Source: Longispora fulva (GTDB taxonomy: Bacteria > Actinomycetota > Actinomycetes > Mycobacteriales > Micromonosporaceae). Taken from it: a stretch of DNA of 64,000 nucleotides. The notes beneath the pieces are model-generated. The model worked only from the letters and a program-made list of their open reading frames with translations, did no database searches and was not told where the DNA came from. Below, one piece after another: positions 16,283-25,391 of the stretch (position 1 is the first letter of the stretch; each line of letters opens with the position of its first letter). A program made the translations under genes and the position numbers. Location of the stretch: the NCBI RefSeq assembly GCF_015751905.1, contig NZ_JADOUF010000001.1, positions 4,464,001 to 4,528,000 of the forward strand, written 5' to 3'.

Positions 16283-19200
16283 CCTCGGTCAGGATCTGAT
16301 GGGTACTGCGGTCCCGGCCGCGCTGGTAGTGCTCGGCGAACCGCTCGCCCAGCACGGCCCGCGCGGCCTCCGCCACGGCCACCGCGTCCGGTCCGACCGG
16401 CCCACGGATGCCGAGATTCTGGTCGGCCACGCCCAGCAGCAACGCCGCCCGCGCCGGGTCGCCGACCGCCACCGCGAGCTCGGCCAGGGTGACCAGGACC
16501 GTGGCCACCACCGGGGTGTCCCGCGACGCCATCGCCGTCGAGTACGCCAGGCGGAGCCGGGACTCCGCCGCGGGCAGGTCGCCGACCGCGATGTCCAGGC
16601 TGGCCAGGGCGGCGAGCACCAGCGCCTGGATCTGGCCGGACACCCTGGGCGAGAAGATCAGCGCCTCGCAGCGTTCGAGTGCCGCGCGGGACTCGTCCAG
16701 CCGGCCCTCCCACTTGGCGAGCAGGCCGTGGGACAACTCGACGGCGACCGCGCCCTCCACCAGGCCGGCCCGTTCGGCGGCGCGGCGGGCGTCGGCCAGG
16801 GTCCGCCACGCCAGGTCCGGCTCGCCCGCCAACCACCACTGCTCGGACTGCCGGGTCTGGAACTGCGGCAGGTCCTCGAACGCGCCCAGCTCCCCGGTGA
16901 GCTGCGCCGACTCCGCGTACGCCTCGGCGGCGGCCCGGTAGTCCCCGTTGCGGGTCAGGTGCTCGGCCACCGCCGACAGGGCCAGCGACGCGCCCCACCG
17001 GTCGCCGAGCCGGCGGAACGTGTCCAGCGACGCCAGACTGTCGGCCTGGGCGGTCTCGTGGTCGAGCCCCAGGTTGAACGACACGAACGCGTGCGCCACC
17101 CGGGCCGCCGCCGCCAGCCACGGATCCGGGTCCTCGAACACCTCCCGCAGGTCCGCCATGCCGGTGCCGCCGTCCCTTTCCGCGAACAGGGATCGGACCG
17201 GGCCGACGATCCGCAGCAGCGGGTGCGTCGCCCGCAGCGAACTGTCGACGGCGACCATGTCCGCGGCGATGTTCAGCCAGCTCAGGGCCAGCTCGGCGTC
17301 ATGGGTGCCCTCGGCGACGTTCAGCGCGCCCAGGATGTGCGCCAGGGCCCGGGACGCTGGCGGGCCGCCGGGCAGGGCCAGGGCGTCCAGGGCCAGGGCG
17401 CTGCCCTCGACCCGGTGGCCGCGCAGGCCCCAGTACCAGCCCAGGGCCGCCACCATCCGGACGGCGATGTCCGCGTCGCCGGCCGCGATCGACCAGCGCA
17501 GCGCGCCGTGCAGGTTGTCGTGCTCCTCGGACAGCCGGGCCAGCCAGAACACCTGGTCCCGGCCGCGCATCGCCGACTCGGCCTCCTCGGCCAGTGCCAG
17601 GAAGTACGTCGCGTGCGCCCGGCGGAACCGGTCGGCGTCGCCGTGGTCGGCGAGCCGGTCGAGGCCGTACTCGCGGATGGTCTCCAGCATCCGGTACCGG
17701 GTGCCGTCGACCGGGACGAGGATCGACTTGTCCACCAGGGCCCCGACCAGGTCGGCCGCCCCCGGTCCGCCGCACACCCCCTCGACGGCCTCCAGGGTCG
17801 CGCCGCCGGCGAAGACCGCCATCGACCGCCACAGGTCGCGCTCGTCGTCGGCGAGGAGTTCCCAGCTCCAGTCGACCACGGCGCGCAGGGTCTGGTGCCG
17901 GGGCAGCGCCGTGCGGCTGCCGGCCGTGAGCAGCCGGAACCGGTCTCCGAGCCGGCCGGCGACCTGCTCGACGCTCATCGACCGCAGTCGGGCCGCGGCC
18001 AGCTCGATCGCCAGCGGCATGCCGTCCAGGGCCCGGCAGATCCGGACCACGGCCGGCGCGGTGCCCGGGTCCAGCGCGAAGTCGGGGCGGGCTGCTGCGG
18101 CCCGGTCGGCGAAGAGCCGGACGGCGGCGTAGCGCCCCGGGTCCGCGTCGGCGTCCGGCGGCAGGTCCAGGGACTCCACCGGCCACAGCGTCTCGCCCGT
18201 GATGCCCAGCGGTTCGCGGCTGGTGGCCAGGACCCGCAGCCGGGGACACTCGCCGAGCAGCCGGTCGGTGACGGCGGCGACCGTGTCGATCACGTGCTCG
18301 CAGTTGTCGAGGACGAGGAGCATGTCCTTGCCCGTCAGGCCCTCGACGAGCCGGCCGACGAGGTCCGCCGGGTCCGGGCTGGTCCGTCGCCGCTGGTGGA
18401 GTGCCTGTTCGCGCAGGCCGAGGGCGGCGAGGATCGTCTGGGGCACCTCGGTCTCGTCGGTGACCGGGGCGAGTTCCACCATCCACACCCCGCCCGGGGA
18501 CCGGCCGAGCTGGCGGGCGGCCGCCTCGCCGGCCAGCCGGGTCTTGCCGGCCCCGCCCGGCCCGGTCAGGGTGACCAGCCGCGCGTCGGCCAGCAGGCCG
18601 CCCACCCGGTCGAGGTCGGCGTCGCGGCCGACGAAACTGGTCAGGCCGGCGCGCAGGTTCGTCAGGAGGGTCACCGCCGGGGCCGGGGCCGGTTCGGCGC
18701 GCAGGACCGCCAGGTGCGCCCCTGCGAGGGCCGGCGACGGGTCGGCGCCGAGCCGGTCGGCCAGCGCCGCCCGGGTCCGCTCGAACGCGGCGAGGGCCGC
18801 GCCGGGCCGGCCGACGGCCACGAGTACCCGGATCAGGGCGACGGTGAGGGACTCGCGCACCGGATGCTCGACGACCAGCCCCTCCAGCTCCGCGACCGTC
18901 CCGGGCCCGACCTCCGTGCGCAGCTCGGCGGCGACCCGGTCCTCGACGGCGGCGAGCCGCAGCTCGGCGAGCCGGGCGACCGGGGCCAGGGCGAAGTCGG
19001 CGTCAGCCACGTCGGCGAGCGCCGGACCGCGCCACAGGCCGAGGGCCTCGCGCAGCAGGGCCAGCGCGCCGGCGGGGTCGGTGTCCAGCACCGCCCGGCC
19101 GGCGGCGGCGAGCGCCTCGAACCGGCGCGCGTCGACGGCGTCCGGGGCGATCCGGAGCTGGTAGCCGGCCGGATGCGAGCGGATGTCCAGGGTGGGGACC

Positions 19201-19409
19201 GCGCGCCGGAGCCGGGAGACCAGGGCCTGCAGGGCGTTGGTCACCTCGGCGGGCGGCTCGGAACCCCAGAGCGCGTCGGCGAGCCGGCCGGCGGTGACGA
19301 CCCGGCCGGGTTCGAGGGCGAGCAGGACGAGCAGGGTCCGCAGCCGCGCGCCCCGCACCGTCCCGCCCTCGACCTCGAGGGGCCCCAGAATCGCGATGCT
19401 CACGTGCAC
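16266..19409 (-). CDS. AfsR/SARP-family regulator with NB-ARC ATPase
   Basis: 1047 residues. An OmpR-type winged helix opens the protein (IAILGPLEVEGG, then LADALWGSEPP and ALVSRLRRAV), followed by a bacterial transcriptional activator (BTAD) domain to about residue 240. Then comes a STAND ATPase with GPGGAGKTRL, VLDNCEHVID and ATSREPLGI, and a long helical TPR-like region to the end. It most resembles the AfsR branch whose ATPase modules are LAL-like. The start is the GTG at 19409; the GTG at 19403 is an alternative. It sits beside the drrAB operon and its phased repeats, a plausible target. Confidence 0.88.
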   Translation of the reverse strand: MHVSIAILGPLEVEGGTVRGARLRTLLVLLALEPGRVVTAGRLADALWGSEPPAEVTNALQALVSRLRRAVPTLDIRSHPAGYQLRIAPDAVDARRFEALAAAGRAVLDTDPAGALALLREALGLWRGPALADVADADFALAPVARLAELRLAAVEDRVAAELRTEVGPGTVAELEGLVVEHPVRESLTVALIRVLVAVGRPGAALAAFERTRAALADRLGADPSPALAGAHLAVLRAEPAPAPAVTLLTNLRAGLTSFVGRDADLDRVGGLLADARLVTLTGPGGAGKTRLAGEAAARQLGRSPGGVWMVELAPVTDETEVPQTILAALGLREQALHQRRRTSPDPADLVGRLVEGLTGKDMLLVLDNCEHVIDTVAAVTDRLLGECPRLRVLATSREPLGITGETLWPVESLDLPPDADADPGRYAAVRLFADRAAAARPDFALDPGTAPAVVRICRALDGMPLAIELAAARLRSMSVEQVAGRLGDRFRLLTAGSRTALPRHQTLRAVVDWSWELLADDERDLWRSMAVFAGGATLEAVEGVCGGPGAADLVGALVDKSILVPVDGTRYRMLETIREYGLDRLADHGDADRFRRAHATYFLALAEEAESAMRGRDQVFWLARLSEEHDNLHGALRWSIAAGDADIAVRMVAALGWYWGLRGHRVEGSALALDALALPGGPPASRALAHILGALNVAEGTHDAELALSWLNIAADMVAVDSSLRATHPLLRIVGPVRSLFAERDGGTGMADLREVFEDPDPWLAAAARVAHAFVSFNLGLDHETAQADSLASLDTFRRLGDRWGASLALSAVAEHLTRNGDYRAAAEAYAESAQLTGELGAFEDLPQFQTRQSEQWWLAGEPDLAWRTLADARRAAERAGLVEGAVAVELSHGLLAKWEGRLDESRAALERCEALIFSPRVSGQIQALVLAALASLDIAVGDLPAAESRLRLAYSTAMASRDTPVVATVLVTLAELAVAVGDPARAALLLGVADQNLGIRGPVGPDAVAVAEAARAVLGERFAEHYQRGRDRSTHQILTEVTSAA

Positions 19410-19477
19410 GATTCTGCCCCGTCGGTCCCGGGGTCGTCCCCGCGACCGGGCCGGCGCCCCCGAGCTACCCTCGCGCC

Positions 19478-22462
19478 ATGGAGTTCCGGGTACTCGGCGG
19501 CGTGCTGGCCGTGGTCGACGGCGAACCGGTCGCGCTCGGCCGCCGGCGGGAACGGCGGATCCTCGGGGTGCTCCTGCTGCGGCTCAACACCCCGGTCTCC
19601 ACCGAGGACCTGATCGACCTTCTCGGCGACGGGCTCACCCGGTCAGCGGTGCGGGTGCACGTGTCCCGGCTGCGGGGCGCCCTGGCCGGCACGAGCGCCG
19701 AGTTGCGCACCGAGCGCGGCCGGTACGTGCTGCACGCCGACCCCGACCAGGTCGACGTGCACCGGTTCCGGGCCCTGGTGGCCGCTGCCCGGACCGCCGA
19801 GGAGCCCCTGACGCCGCTGCGGGAGGCGTTCGCGCTGTGGCGCGGCCCCGCCCTGGGCGCCGACGCCACCGACCGGATCCGGGAGCGGGTGGCCGCCGGC
19901 CTCGACGACCTGTACCTCACGGCCACGGAGCTACGGCTGACCGCGGAACTCGCCGCCGGCCGGCACGGGGAGGTCCTGCCGGAGCTCGCGGAGCTGGTCG
20001 CGGCGTACCCGCTGCGGGAGACGTTCGCGGCCCTGCTGATCACGGCCGTGCACCGGGCCGGGGACCGGACCGGTGCCCTCGGGGTGTACGAGGCGGCCAG
20101 CGAGCGCCTCGCCGAGGCGACCGGCCTGGACCCCGGCCCGGCCCTGACCGCCGCCCATCTGCGGGTGCTCCGCGACGACCGGCCGCCCGGCGACCCGCTG
20201 CGCACCCCGGCCCAGCTGCCCCCGGACCTCGCGGACTTCACCGGTCGGGAGAGCGAACTCGACCGGCTCGACGCGCTGCTGCCCCGGGGCGGGGCCGTCG
20301 TGATCAGCACGGTGACGGGGACCGGCGGGATCGGGAAGACGACCCTCGCCGTGCACTGGGCGCACCGGATCCGCGACCGGTTCCCCGACGGCCAACTGCA
20401 CCTCAACCTGCACGGGTACTCCACGAGCGCCCCGGTCCCGCCGATGGAGGCGCTGGCCCGGCTGCTGCGCGCCCTCGGGGTGCCGGCCGAGCGGATCCCG
20501 TCTCACCAGGAGGAGGCCGCCGGCATGTACCGCAGCCTGCTCGCCGACCGCCGGGTGCTGATCCTGCTCGACAACGCCCACCACCCCGACCAGGTCCGGC
20601 CGCTGCTGCCGTCGAGTCCGCACTGCATGGTCCTGGTGACCAGCCGCAACGCGCTCACGGGCCTGGTGGTCCGCGACGGGGCGGTGAACCTGGAGCTGCC
20701 GGTGCTGTCGGCCGCCGAGGCCGTGGAGTTCCTCCGGACCACCCTGGGCGCTGGCCGGGTCGCCGCCGAGCCGGCCGCGGCCGCCGAACTGATCGCGCTG
20801 TGCGGCCGGCTGCCGCTGGCCCTGCGGATCACGGCGGCGCACCTCCTGGACCGGCCCGGCATCGCCGCGCACGTGGCCCGGATGCGCGCCGGGGACCTGC
20901 TCGGCGAGCTGGAGGTGGACGACGACCCGCAGGCCTCGGTGCGCGCGGCCTTCGACCTGTCGTACGCGGCGCTGGAGCCGGAGGCCGCCCGGCTGTTCCG
21001 GTTCCTCGGCCTGGTGCCCGGCCCGGACCTGACCGTCGGGGCCGCGCACGCCCTGGCCGGTCGCGACCCGGGCCGGCTGCTGCGCCAGCTCACGGCGGCG
21101 CACCTCGTGGAGGAGTCCGGCCCGGGGCGGTACGCGCTGCACGACCTGCTGCGCCGGTACGCCGAGGAGCGGGTCGCCGACGATCCCGAGCGCGGGGCCG
21201 CGGCCCGGCGGCTGTACGACTGGTACCTGCGCACCGCCGACGCCGCCGCGCGACGGCTCTACCCCAGCTCCACCCGGCTGCCGAACGGTCCGGTCCACGC
21301 CCCGGTTCCGGAGGTCCCCGAGGCGCTGTCCTGGTTGGAGTCCGAGCGGGCCAACCTGGTGGCCGCGGTCCGGCACACGGCGGCGCACGGCCCCCGGGAG
21401 TACGCGTGGCTGATCACCGACGCGCTGCGCGGCTACTTCTACCACCGCCGACACGTCGTGGAGTGGCTGGCGGCCTCCCAGGCGGCGCTCGACGCCGCCG
21501 TCGCCGGGGGAGAGCGGCTGGCCCAGGCCGCGATGCACCTCAGCATCGCCGGCGCGCACTCCGTCGAGGACCCGCGCCGGGCCCTGGAGCACTACCGCAC
21601 GGCCCTCGACGCGGCCGTCGCCGCCGGCTGGACGCAGGGCACGGCCACGATCACGAACAACCTCGGCGACCTGCTCTACGACCTGGGCGACCTCCGCGGG
21701 GCGGACCGGCACCTGCGGGAGGCCGTCCGGCTCGCCGACAACGTGCTGCTGGCCGACCCGACCGACGGGGAGCGGGGCAGCGCGGCGATCGTGTTCACCA
21801 ACCTGGCCGACACGGTCCGGTGCCTCGGCCGGCCGGACGAGGCGGCGGCGCTGCTCAACCGGGCGCTGTTCGAGGTCGACGTGTCCGGCACGGTCTACGG
21901 CGCCGGTCACACCCACACCGTGTTCGGGCGACTGCTGTGCGACCGGGGCGAGTACGCCGCGGCCCTCGACTGGGCTGCCGGCGCCCTGCCGTCGATCGTG
22001 GCGCAGTCCGGGTCGGCGTTCGAGGTCAACGCGCTCGTCGTGATCGGGGACGCGCACCGGGGGCTGGGCGATCCGGGGCGGGCCGGGGAGGCGTACCGGT
22101 CGGCGCTGACGGTCGCCGTGGACGTCGGTCACCCCTACGGCCAGGCCGAGGCGCTCCTGGGGCTCGCGGCGTGCGAGGACTCCCTGGGGCACGCGGCGTC
22201 CGAGGAGTCCCTGGCACACGCCGAGCGGGCCCTGGATGTGGCCCGCCGGCACGGCTACGCGGTCCTGGAGGGCCGGGCGCTGACGGCCTGCGCCCGCGCG
22301 CACCGGGCGGCCGGGGAGCCGGGCCCGGCCGCGGCACGGGCGACCGAGGCCGTCGCGGTGCACGAACGGAGCGGGTACCACGAAGGACTGGTCGCGTCCC
22401 GGCAGCTCCTGGACGTGATCCGCCCGGTGGCGGCGATTGCGGCTACGATGCCGGGATGCTAG
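19478..22462 (+). CDS. AfsR/SARP-family regulator with NB-ARC and TPR
   Basis: 994 residues: winged helix with RVHVSRLRGALAG, BTAD domain to about 240, P-loop GTGGIGKTTL near 285, then GQLHLNLHGYSTSAP, LILLDNAHH and VTSRNAL, and finally TPR repeats with GDLLYDLGDLRGADRHLREA. It is divergent from the other SARP gene with 68 bp between starts, so the two promoters must overlap. It is more similar to the third SARP at 40854 than to its neighbour, as judged from shared ATPase segments. The target is unknown. Confidence 0.88.
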   Translation: MEFRVLGGVLAVVDGEPVALGRRRERRILGVLLLRLNTPVSTEDLIDLLGDGLTRSAVRVHVSRLRGALAGTSAELRTERGRYVLHADPDQVDVHRFRALVAAARTAEEPLTPLREAFALWRGPALGADATDRIRERVAAGLDDLYLTATELRLTAELAAGRHGEVLPELAELVAAYPLRETFAALLITAVHRAGDRTGALGVYEAASERLAEATGLDPGPALTAAHLRVLRDDRPPGDPLRTPAQLPPDLADFTGRESELDRLDALLPRGGAVVISTVTGTGGIGKTTLAVHWAHRIRDRFPDGQLHLNLHGYSTSAPVPPMEALARLLRALGVPAERIPSHQEEAAGMYRSLLADRRVLILLDNAHHPDQVRPLLPSSPHCMVLVTSRNALTGLVVRDGAVNLELPVLSAAEAVEFLRTTLGAGRVAAEPAAAAELIALCGRLPLALRITAAHLLDRPGIAAHVARMRAGDLLGELEVDDDPQASVRAAFDLSYAALEPEAARLFRFLGLVPGPDLTVGAAHALAGRDPGRLLRQLTAAHLVEESGPGRYALHDLLRRYAEERVADDPERGAAARRLYDWYLRTADAAARRLYPSSTRLPNGPVHAPVPEVPEALSWLESERANLVAAVRHTAAHGPREYAWLITDALRGYFYHRRHVVEWLAASQAALDAAVAGGERLAQAAMHLSIAGAHSVEDPRRALEHYRTALDAAVAAGWTQGTATITNNLGDLLYDLGDLRGADRHLREAVRLADNVLLADPTDGERGSAAIVFTNLADTVRCLGRPDEAAALLNRALFEVDVSGTVYGAGHTHTVFGRLLCDRGEYAAALDWAAGALPSIVAQSGSAFEVNALVVIGDAHRGLGDPGRAGEAYRSALTVAVDVGHPYGQAEALLGLAACEDSLGHAASEESLAHAERALDVARRHGYAVLEGRALTACARAHRAAGEPGPAAARATEAVAVHERSGYHEGLVASRQLLDVIRPVAAIAATMPGC

Positions 22463-22578
22463 CCAGCCTGCTCGCGGACCGCGCCTGGGACGACATCCCG
22501 GCGGTCAAACTCGTCGGCCTCGCCCTGGGCGCGGTGATCATGTTCCTCGCGATCAAGAGCATCTTCGGCAAGAAGTAG
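22456..22578 (+). CDS. 40-residue membrane microprotein
   Basis: A tiny gene whose ATG lies inside the last codons of the SARP gene and in a different frame. The 40 residues contain a clear membrane span (VKLVGLALGAVIMFLAIKSI) and a basic end, FGKK. Third codon positions are G or C as in the neighbours. Translational coupling to the regulator is likely. It abuts the convergent Mth938-like gene. I recognise no family, and such short calls carry a risk of being spurious. Confidence 0.5.
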   Translation: MLASLLADRAWDDIPAVKLVGLALGAVIMFLAIKSIFGKK

Positions 22579-22579
22579 C

Positions 22580-22951
22580 TCAGCAGGTGGAGTGCAGCAG
22601 CGCGCCGACCGGGGTGCTCCCGGCGAGTTCGTTGTAGACCCGGACCGCCTCGCGGGTCTCCAGTACGTGCACGACCACGCCCCGCTCCTCCAGCCAGGCC
22701 ACGGTCTCCGCCGGCACTCCCAGCCGCAGGTCCATCCCCCGGGACAGCACCACGACCGTGGCACCGTGCCGCACCAGCTCCTCGACCTCGGCCGGCTGGA
22801 CGCCCGGGGAGTGCCGGGTGCCGGTCTCCGCCCAGTCCCACGCCCGGCCACCGCCCGGGTGGAGCTTGGCGTCCTTGAGGGTGCCCAGGCCCTCGACCTC
22901 GATCACACCCCAGGAGATCGTGAGAACGTGCGGGGACTGCGCTGCGGCCAT
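22580..22951 (-). CDS. Mth938-like domain protein
   Basis: 123 residues forming one compact domain: WGVIEVEGLGTLKDAKLHPG, VEELVRHGATVVVLSRGMD, and YNELAGSTPVGALLHSTC at the end. These features match Mth938-like proteins, a small alpha/beta family found next to varied genes and related to mitochondrial NDUFAF3-type assembly factors; the bacterial role is unknown. The cysteine is the last residue. The gene is monocistronic here. Confidence 0.75.
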   Translation of the reverse strand: MAAAQSPHVLTISWGVIEVEGLGTLKDAKLHPGGGRAWDWAETGTRHSPGVQPAEVEELVRHGATVVVLSRGMDLRLGVPAETVAWLEERGVVVHVLETREAVRVYNELAGSTPVGALLHSTC

Positions 22952-23040
22952 GCCCGCGAGTCTGACAGATCATCATCGGGTACGGAGGTCCCTGATCCGG
23001 CACGCGTCGGCGACCTCCGCCGGACATCAACGCCACGCAC

Positions 23041-23220
23041 CTATGTTCGCCACCCGGGACGCGGGTGCAGGTGGAACGAGTCGGAGAACGTGGCGCAGCG
23101 GACCACGGCCACCCGCGCCCGCTGAGCGGCGGTCAGCCCGACCACCTGCCACGTGCCGAACCGGGTCCGCTCACGCGCGCCCTCGTAGCAGGACGGCTCA
23201 ACGCACCGGGGTGTGCGCAT
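23041..23220 (-). CDS. Small cysteine-containing protein (59 residues)
   Basis: Last member of a four-gene minus-strand run of tiny proteins. GAGGGG precedes the ATG at 23220, only four bases after the previous stop. The protein reads MRTPRCVEPSCYEG at the start, then GTWQVVGLTAAQRARVAVVR and CATFSDSFHLHP: three cysteines and two histidines that could bind a metal. No family recognised. Codon use is less G/C-extreme than in the flanking genes. Confidence 0.6.
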   Translation of the reverse strand: MRTPRCVEPSCYEGARERTRFGTWQVVGLTAAQRARVAVVRCATFSDSFHLHPRPGWRT

Positions 23221-23224
23221 GGCG

Positions 23225-23431
23225 TCACCCCTCGTGCCTGGTACGTGGGGTGATATGCCACCCCCGGCACGGTTCACACCGGACGGCGGTGAGCCTGCCG
23301 TACCGGCCGCCGGCGAGTCGAAGGGCGTCCAGTGCCTCGGTGTCCGAGAGCACCGCGAGCAACTGTCCGTGGAAGCGACACCGGGTCGGCGGCCGGTGGT
23401 CGGTGTGGGCGACGCTCAGGTAGACGGTCAT
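23225..23431 (-). CDS. Small protein with CxxC motif (68 residues)
   Basis: Starts at the ATG 23431, overlapping the preceding stop as ATGA, so it is translationally coupled. Sequence features: MTVYLSVAHTDHRP, TRCRFHGQLLAVLSDTEALD, then AVRCEPCRGWHITPR, where CEPC with nearby histidine looks like half a zinc site. It ends RTRHEG. No family recognised. The frame stays open upstream to 23530 but overlaps the neighbour, so the later ATG is chosen. Confidence 0.6.
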   Translation of the reverse strand: MTVYLSVAHTDHRPPTRCRFHGQLLAVLSDTEALDALRLAGGRYGRLTAVRCEPCRGWHITPRTRHEG

Positions 23432-23625
23432 GGCGTGAGCCCGAGAGTGTCGAGGTGGTGCCACGCGGCTCGACGGATCGGACACGGGGCAGGCACGACC
23501 TGACCGGTGTCCGCGAAGCACCTGCCGCATGCTCCGATCACGTTCTCCATATGCTCGACCAGGAGGCGCTCCGCTTCATCCCGGCTCGCGACCACTGGCG
23601 GCTCCACCCTGCCTCTGGTGGCCAT
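23428..23625 (-). CDS. Small protein with CxxC motif (65 residues)
   Basis: Starts at the ATG 23625, sharing one base with the previous stop (TGATG), and ends by ATGA overlap with the next gene. It reads MATRGRVEPPVVAS, a helical stretch DEAERLLVEHMENVIGACG, then CGRCFADTG and APCPIRRAAWHHLDTLG. CGRC and the later Cys/His pair suggest metal binding. No family recognised. Confidence 0.6.
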   Translation of the reverse strand: MATRGRVEPPVVASRDEAERLLVEHMENVIGACGRCFADTGQVVPAPCPIRRAAWHHLDTLGLTP

Positions 23626-23810
23626 CACTCGCCCCCGCACAGTCGACGCAGGGCACTGCGCGCCTCGACGAAGGTCGGACAGTGCTCATCGTCGAGGGGT
23701 TCGCACACCGGGCAGACACCATTCGCTGGAAGGTGCTGTTGGATCGTCCGAGTGAGCCTCACGCTCGCTCGCTCCCACGCGGCTAGTTCCGCGTCGCTGA
23801 TTCTGCTCAT
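23625..23810 (-). CDS. Small protein with CPVC motif (61 residues)
   Basis: First gene of the minus-strand quartet, with AGGGTGG before the ATG at 23810. A helix ISDAELAAWERASVRLTRTI is followed by NGVCPVCEPLDDEHCPTF, a possible treble-clef or zinc-ribbon half, and a basic C-terminal helix. It is divergent from the XRE regulator with 88 bp between starts. No family recognised. Confidence 0.6.
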   Translation of the reverse strand: MSRISDAELAAWERASVRLTRTIQQHLPANGVCPVCEPLDDEHCPTFVEARSALRRLCGGE

Positions 23811-23860
23811 AACACCACCCTGCTGTCACAGGGCGTGCGCTTTCGATCCCTTCAGGGTAA

Positions 23861-23885
23861 TCTCACCAGCGATCTCACGGTGAGA
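23861..23885. promoter_or_regulatory. Inverted repeat at XRE start, likely autoregulatory operator
   Basis: TCTCACC (23861-23867) and GGTGAGA (23879-23885) form a perfect 7-bp inverted repeat with an 11-bp spacer that holds a further TCTCAC (23873-23878). It overlaps the leader of the XRE gene, just upstream of its AGAGG ribosome site, and lies in the divergent promoter region of the small Cys-protein genes. Position suggests binding by the adjacent XRE protein. Confidence 0.45.
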
Positions 23886-23898
23886 AGAAGAGGTGCTT

Positions 23899-24717
23899 AT
23901 GCCACCGTTCGATCCGATCCGCATTCCCGAGTCGGCCTGGCGACGCGAGGAGACACGCCGACTGCTTCGTGCGCGCGATGTTGGCGGCCTACTCAGGTTC
24001 GCCCAACAGTTCGGGGGCGTGAGCCAGCACCAACTGTCCAACGCCACAGGGCTCCTTCAGGGGCGAATCAGCGAGATCATCGGCGGTACCCGTAAAGTCA
24101 CCGCACTTGAGGTGTATGAACGGATCGCCGACGGCCTGAACATGCCCAACGAGGCCAGGCTGTTGCTCGGTCTGGCGCCTCGCGGGAACGGGACAATTCT
24201 CGCCGCCATTGAGGTTCCCCAGGTGTTCGACAACCAGGCCGCAGCGGCCGAGGAGATACAACTCCGAACGCAGACCGCCGCTTCCATTGACGTGCTCGCC
24301 GTGCGCGGACTCGGGTTGCTCGCGTTCAACGGTTCGCTGTTGCGTTCCGCGTTCAACCGTGCGGCCACCATGCGGGTTCTGTTGCTCGACCCGGAATGCC
24401 CCGCCGCCACCCGGCGCGCGGAGGAGGTGGGTGAGTCCGGCGAAGCATTCACGAGCGGCATCCGGCACTCACTCGCCCGCCTGCGCGAATTCGCCCACCA
24501 GCCCGGTCTCAGCGTGCAGGTGCACCTGTACGACACCCTTCCCATCTGGCGCATGATTCGACTGGACGACACGCTGTACCTGTCGAGCTTCGATACGCGA
24601 TGGGAGGGGCACGAGTCCGTGCTGTATCGAGTCAGCGCAACACCCAGGGGCGCGCTGCACGCCGCGTTTTCTCGTATGTTCGAGGAGATGACACGTCGCT
24701 GTGCCCGCGTCCTATGA
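23899..24717 (+). CDS. XRE-family HTH protein with DUF5919-like C-terminal domain
   Basis: 272 residues. Residues about 25-75 form a Cro/XRE helix-turn-helix (LRFAQQFGGVSQHQLSNATG, then GRISEIIGG). The C-terminal 170 residues, with IDVLAVRGLGLLAFNGSLLR, MRVLLLDPECPAA and LYLSSFDTRWEGHES, resemble the DUF5919 sensor module of actinobacterial XRE proteins (recalled likeness, moderate certainty). The ATG follows AGAGG; a GTG two codons upstream is possible. Likely regulates the divergent small-protein operon and the CYTH gene 20 bases downstream. Confidence 0.78.
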   Translation: MPPFDPIRIPESAWRREETRRLLRARDVGGLLRFAQQFGGVSQHQLSNATGLLQGRISEIIGGTRKVTALEVYERIADGLNMPNEARLLLGLAPRGNGTILAAIEVPQVFDNQAAAAEEIQLRTQTAASIDVLAVRGLGLLAFNGSLLRSAFNRAATMRVLLLDPECPAATRRAEEVGESGEAFTSGIRHSLARLREFAHQPGLSVQVHLYDTLPIWRMIRLDDTLYLSSFDTRWEGHESVLYRVSATPRGALHAAFSRMFEEMTRRCARVL

Positions 24718-24737
24718 CTGTGTGGAGGAGCCCTCTC

Positions 24738-25310
24738 ATGCCCATCGAGGTCGAACGCAAGGCGGTCGTGCGCGACGAGCAGCACGTCGTCGACCAACTC
24801 CGCGCGCTGGCGGTCGGCGTGTCCAGCACCTACCGGGACGTCTACTACGACTGGGACGACCGTGCGCTGGAACGCGATGGCCGTCGGGAGCTGCGGTTGC
24901 GGGTCGTGGAGGTGTCCGACGGGAGCAGGACGGCAGTGCTGACGTACAAGGGGGCGATGCTCGACGGTGCCAGTACCCCGGAGTTCGAGACCGAGGTGTC
25001 GGATCCGGAGATGATGGACACCATCCTCACCGGTCTGGGGCTGGGGCACACGATCGCCTACCAGAAACGCTGCCAGAACTTCCGGTTCACGGTGGCCGGC
25101 CGCGCCGTCGTCGCCACCGTCGTCCGGGTACCCGAACTGGAGCCGACCTTCGTCGAGGTCGAATCGATCGTGGAGACCGCCGAGGAGATCCCAGCGGCCT
25201 CGACTGTCGTGGACCAGGTGCTAGCTGACCTCGGCGTCAGCCCCGTGGACGTCACTGAGGAGTTCTACATCGACATGGTGACCGCTAGGCGGGCCGGCCT
25301 CGGAGCGTAG
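24738..25310 (+). CDS. CYTH-domain protein (class IV cyclase/triphosphatase fold)
   Basis: 190 residues opening PIEVERKAVV, which contains the ExExK motif that defines CYTH proteins, followed by alternating strands with ELRLRVVEVSDG, VLTYKGAMLDG, FETEVSD and EVESIVETAEE. These acidic and basic strand residues line a tunnel that binds a triphosphate and divalent metal. Family activities include adenylate cyclase, thiamine triphosphatase and inorganic triphosphatase; which applies is unknown. GGAGGAG precedes the ATG. The gene is close behind the XRE gene and probably in the same operon. Confidence 0.85.
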   Translation: MPIEVERKAVVRDEQHVVDQLRALAVGVSSTYRDVYYDWDDRALERDGRRELRLRVVEVSDGSRTAVLTYKGAMLDGASTPEFETEVSDPEMMDTILTGLGLGHTIAYQKRCQNFRFTVAGRAVVATVVRVPELEPTFVEVESIVETAEEIPAASTVVDQVLADLGVSPVDVTEEFYIDMVTARRAGLGA

Positions 25311-25391
25311 CCCCCGCCAGGCCCCGATGGTTACGTGTCGTCACCCCGACACAACTGGGCGTGTCGGATGGTCGACTTTCTAGGCTGGGTG

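Noticed and set aside
16299-19613. 1100-codon frame antisense to the SARP gene
   Set aside because: No start signal, no domain, composition typical of a shadow frame; the minus-strand SARP has clear motifs throughout.
23041-23810. Toxin-antitoxin operon
   Set aside because: Small overlapping genes fit in size, but there are four, each with paired cysteines and none resembling known toxin or antitoxin folds.
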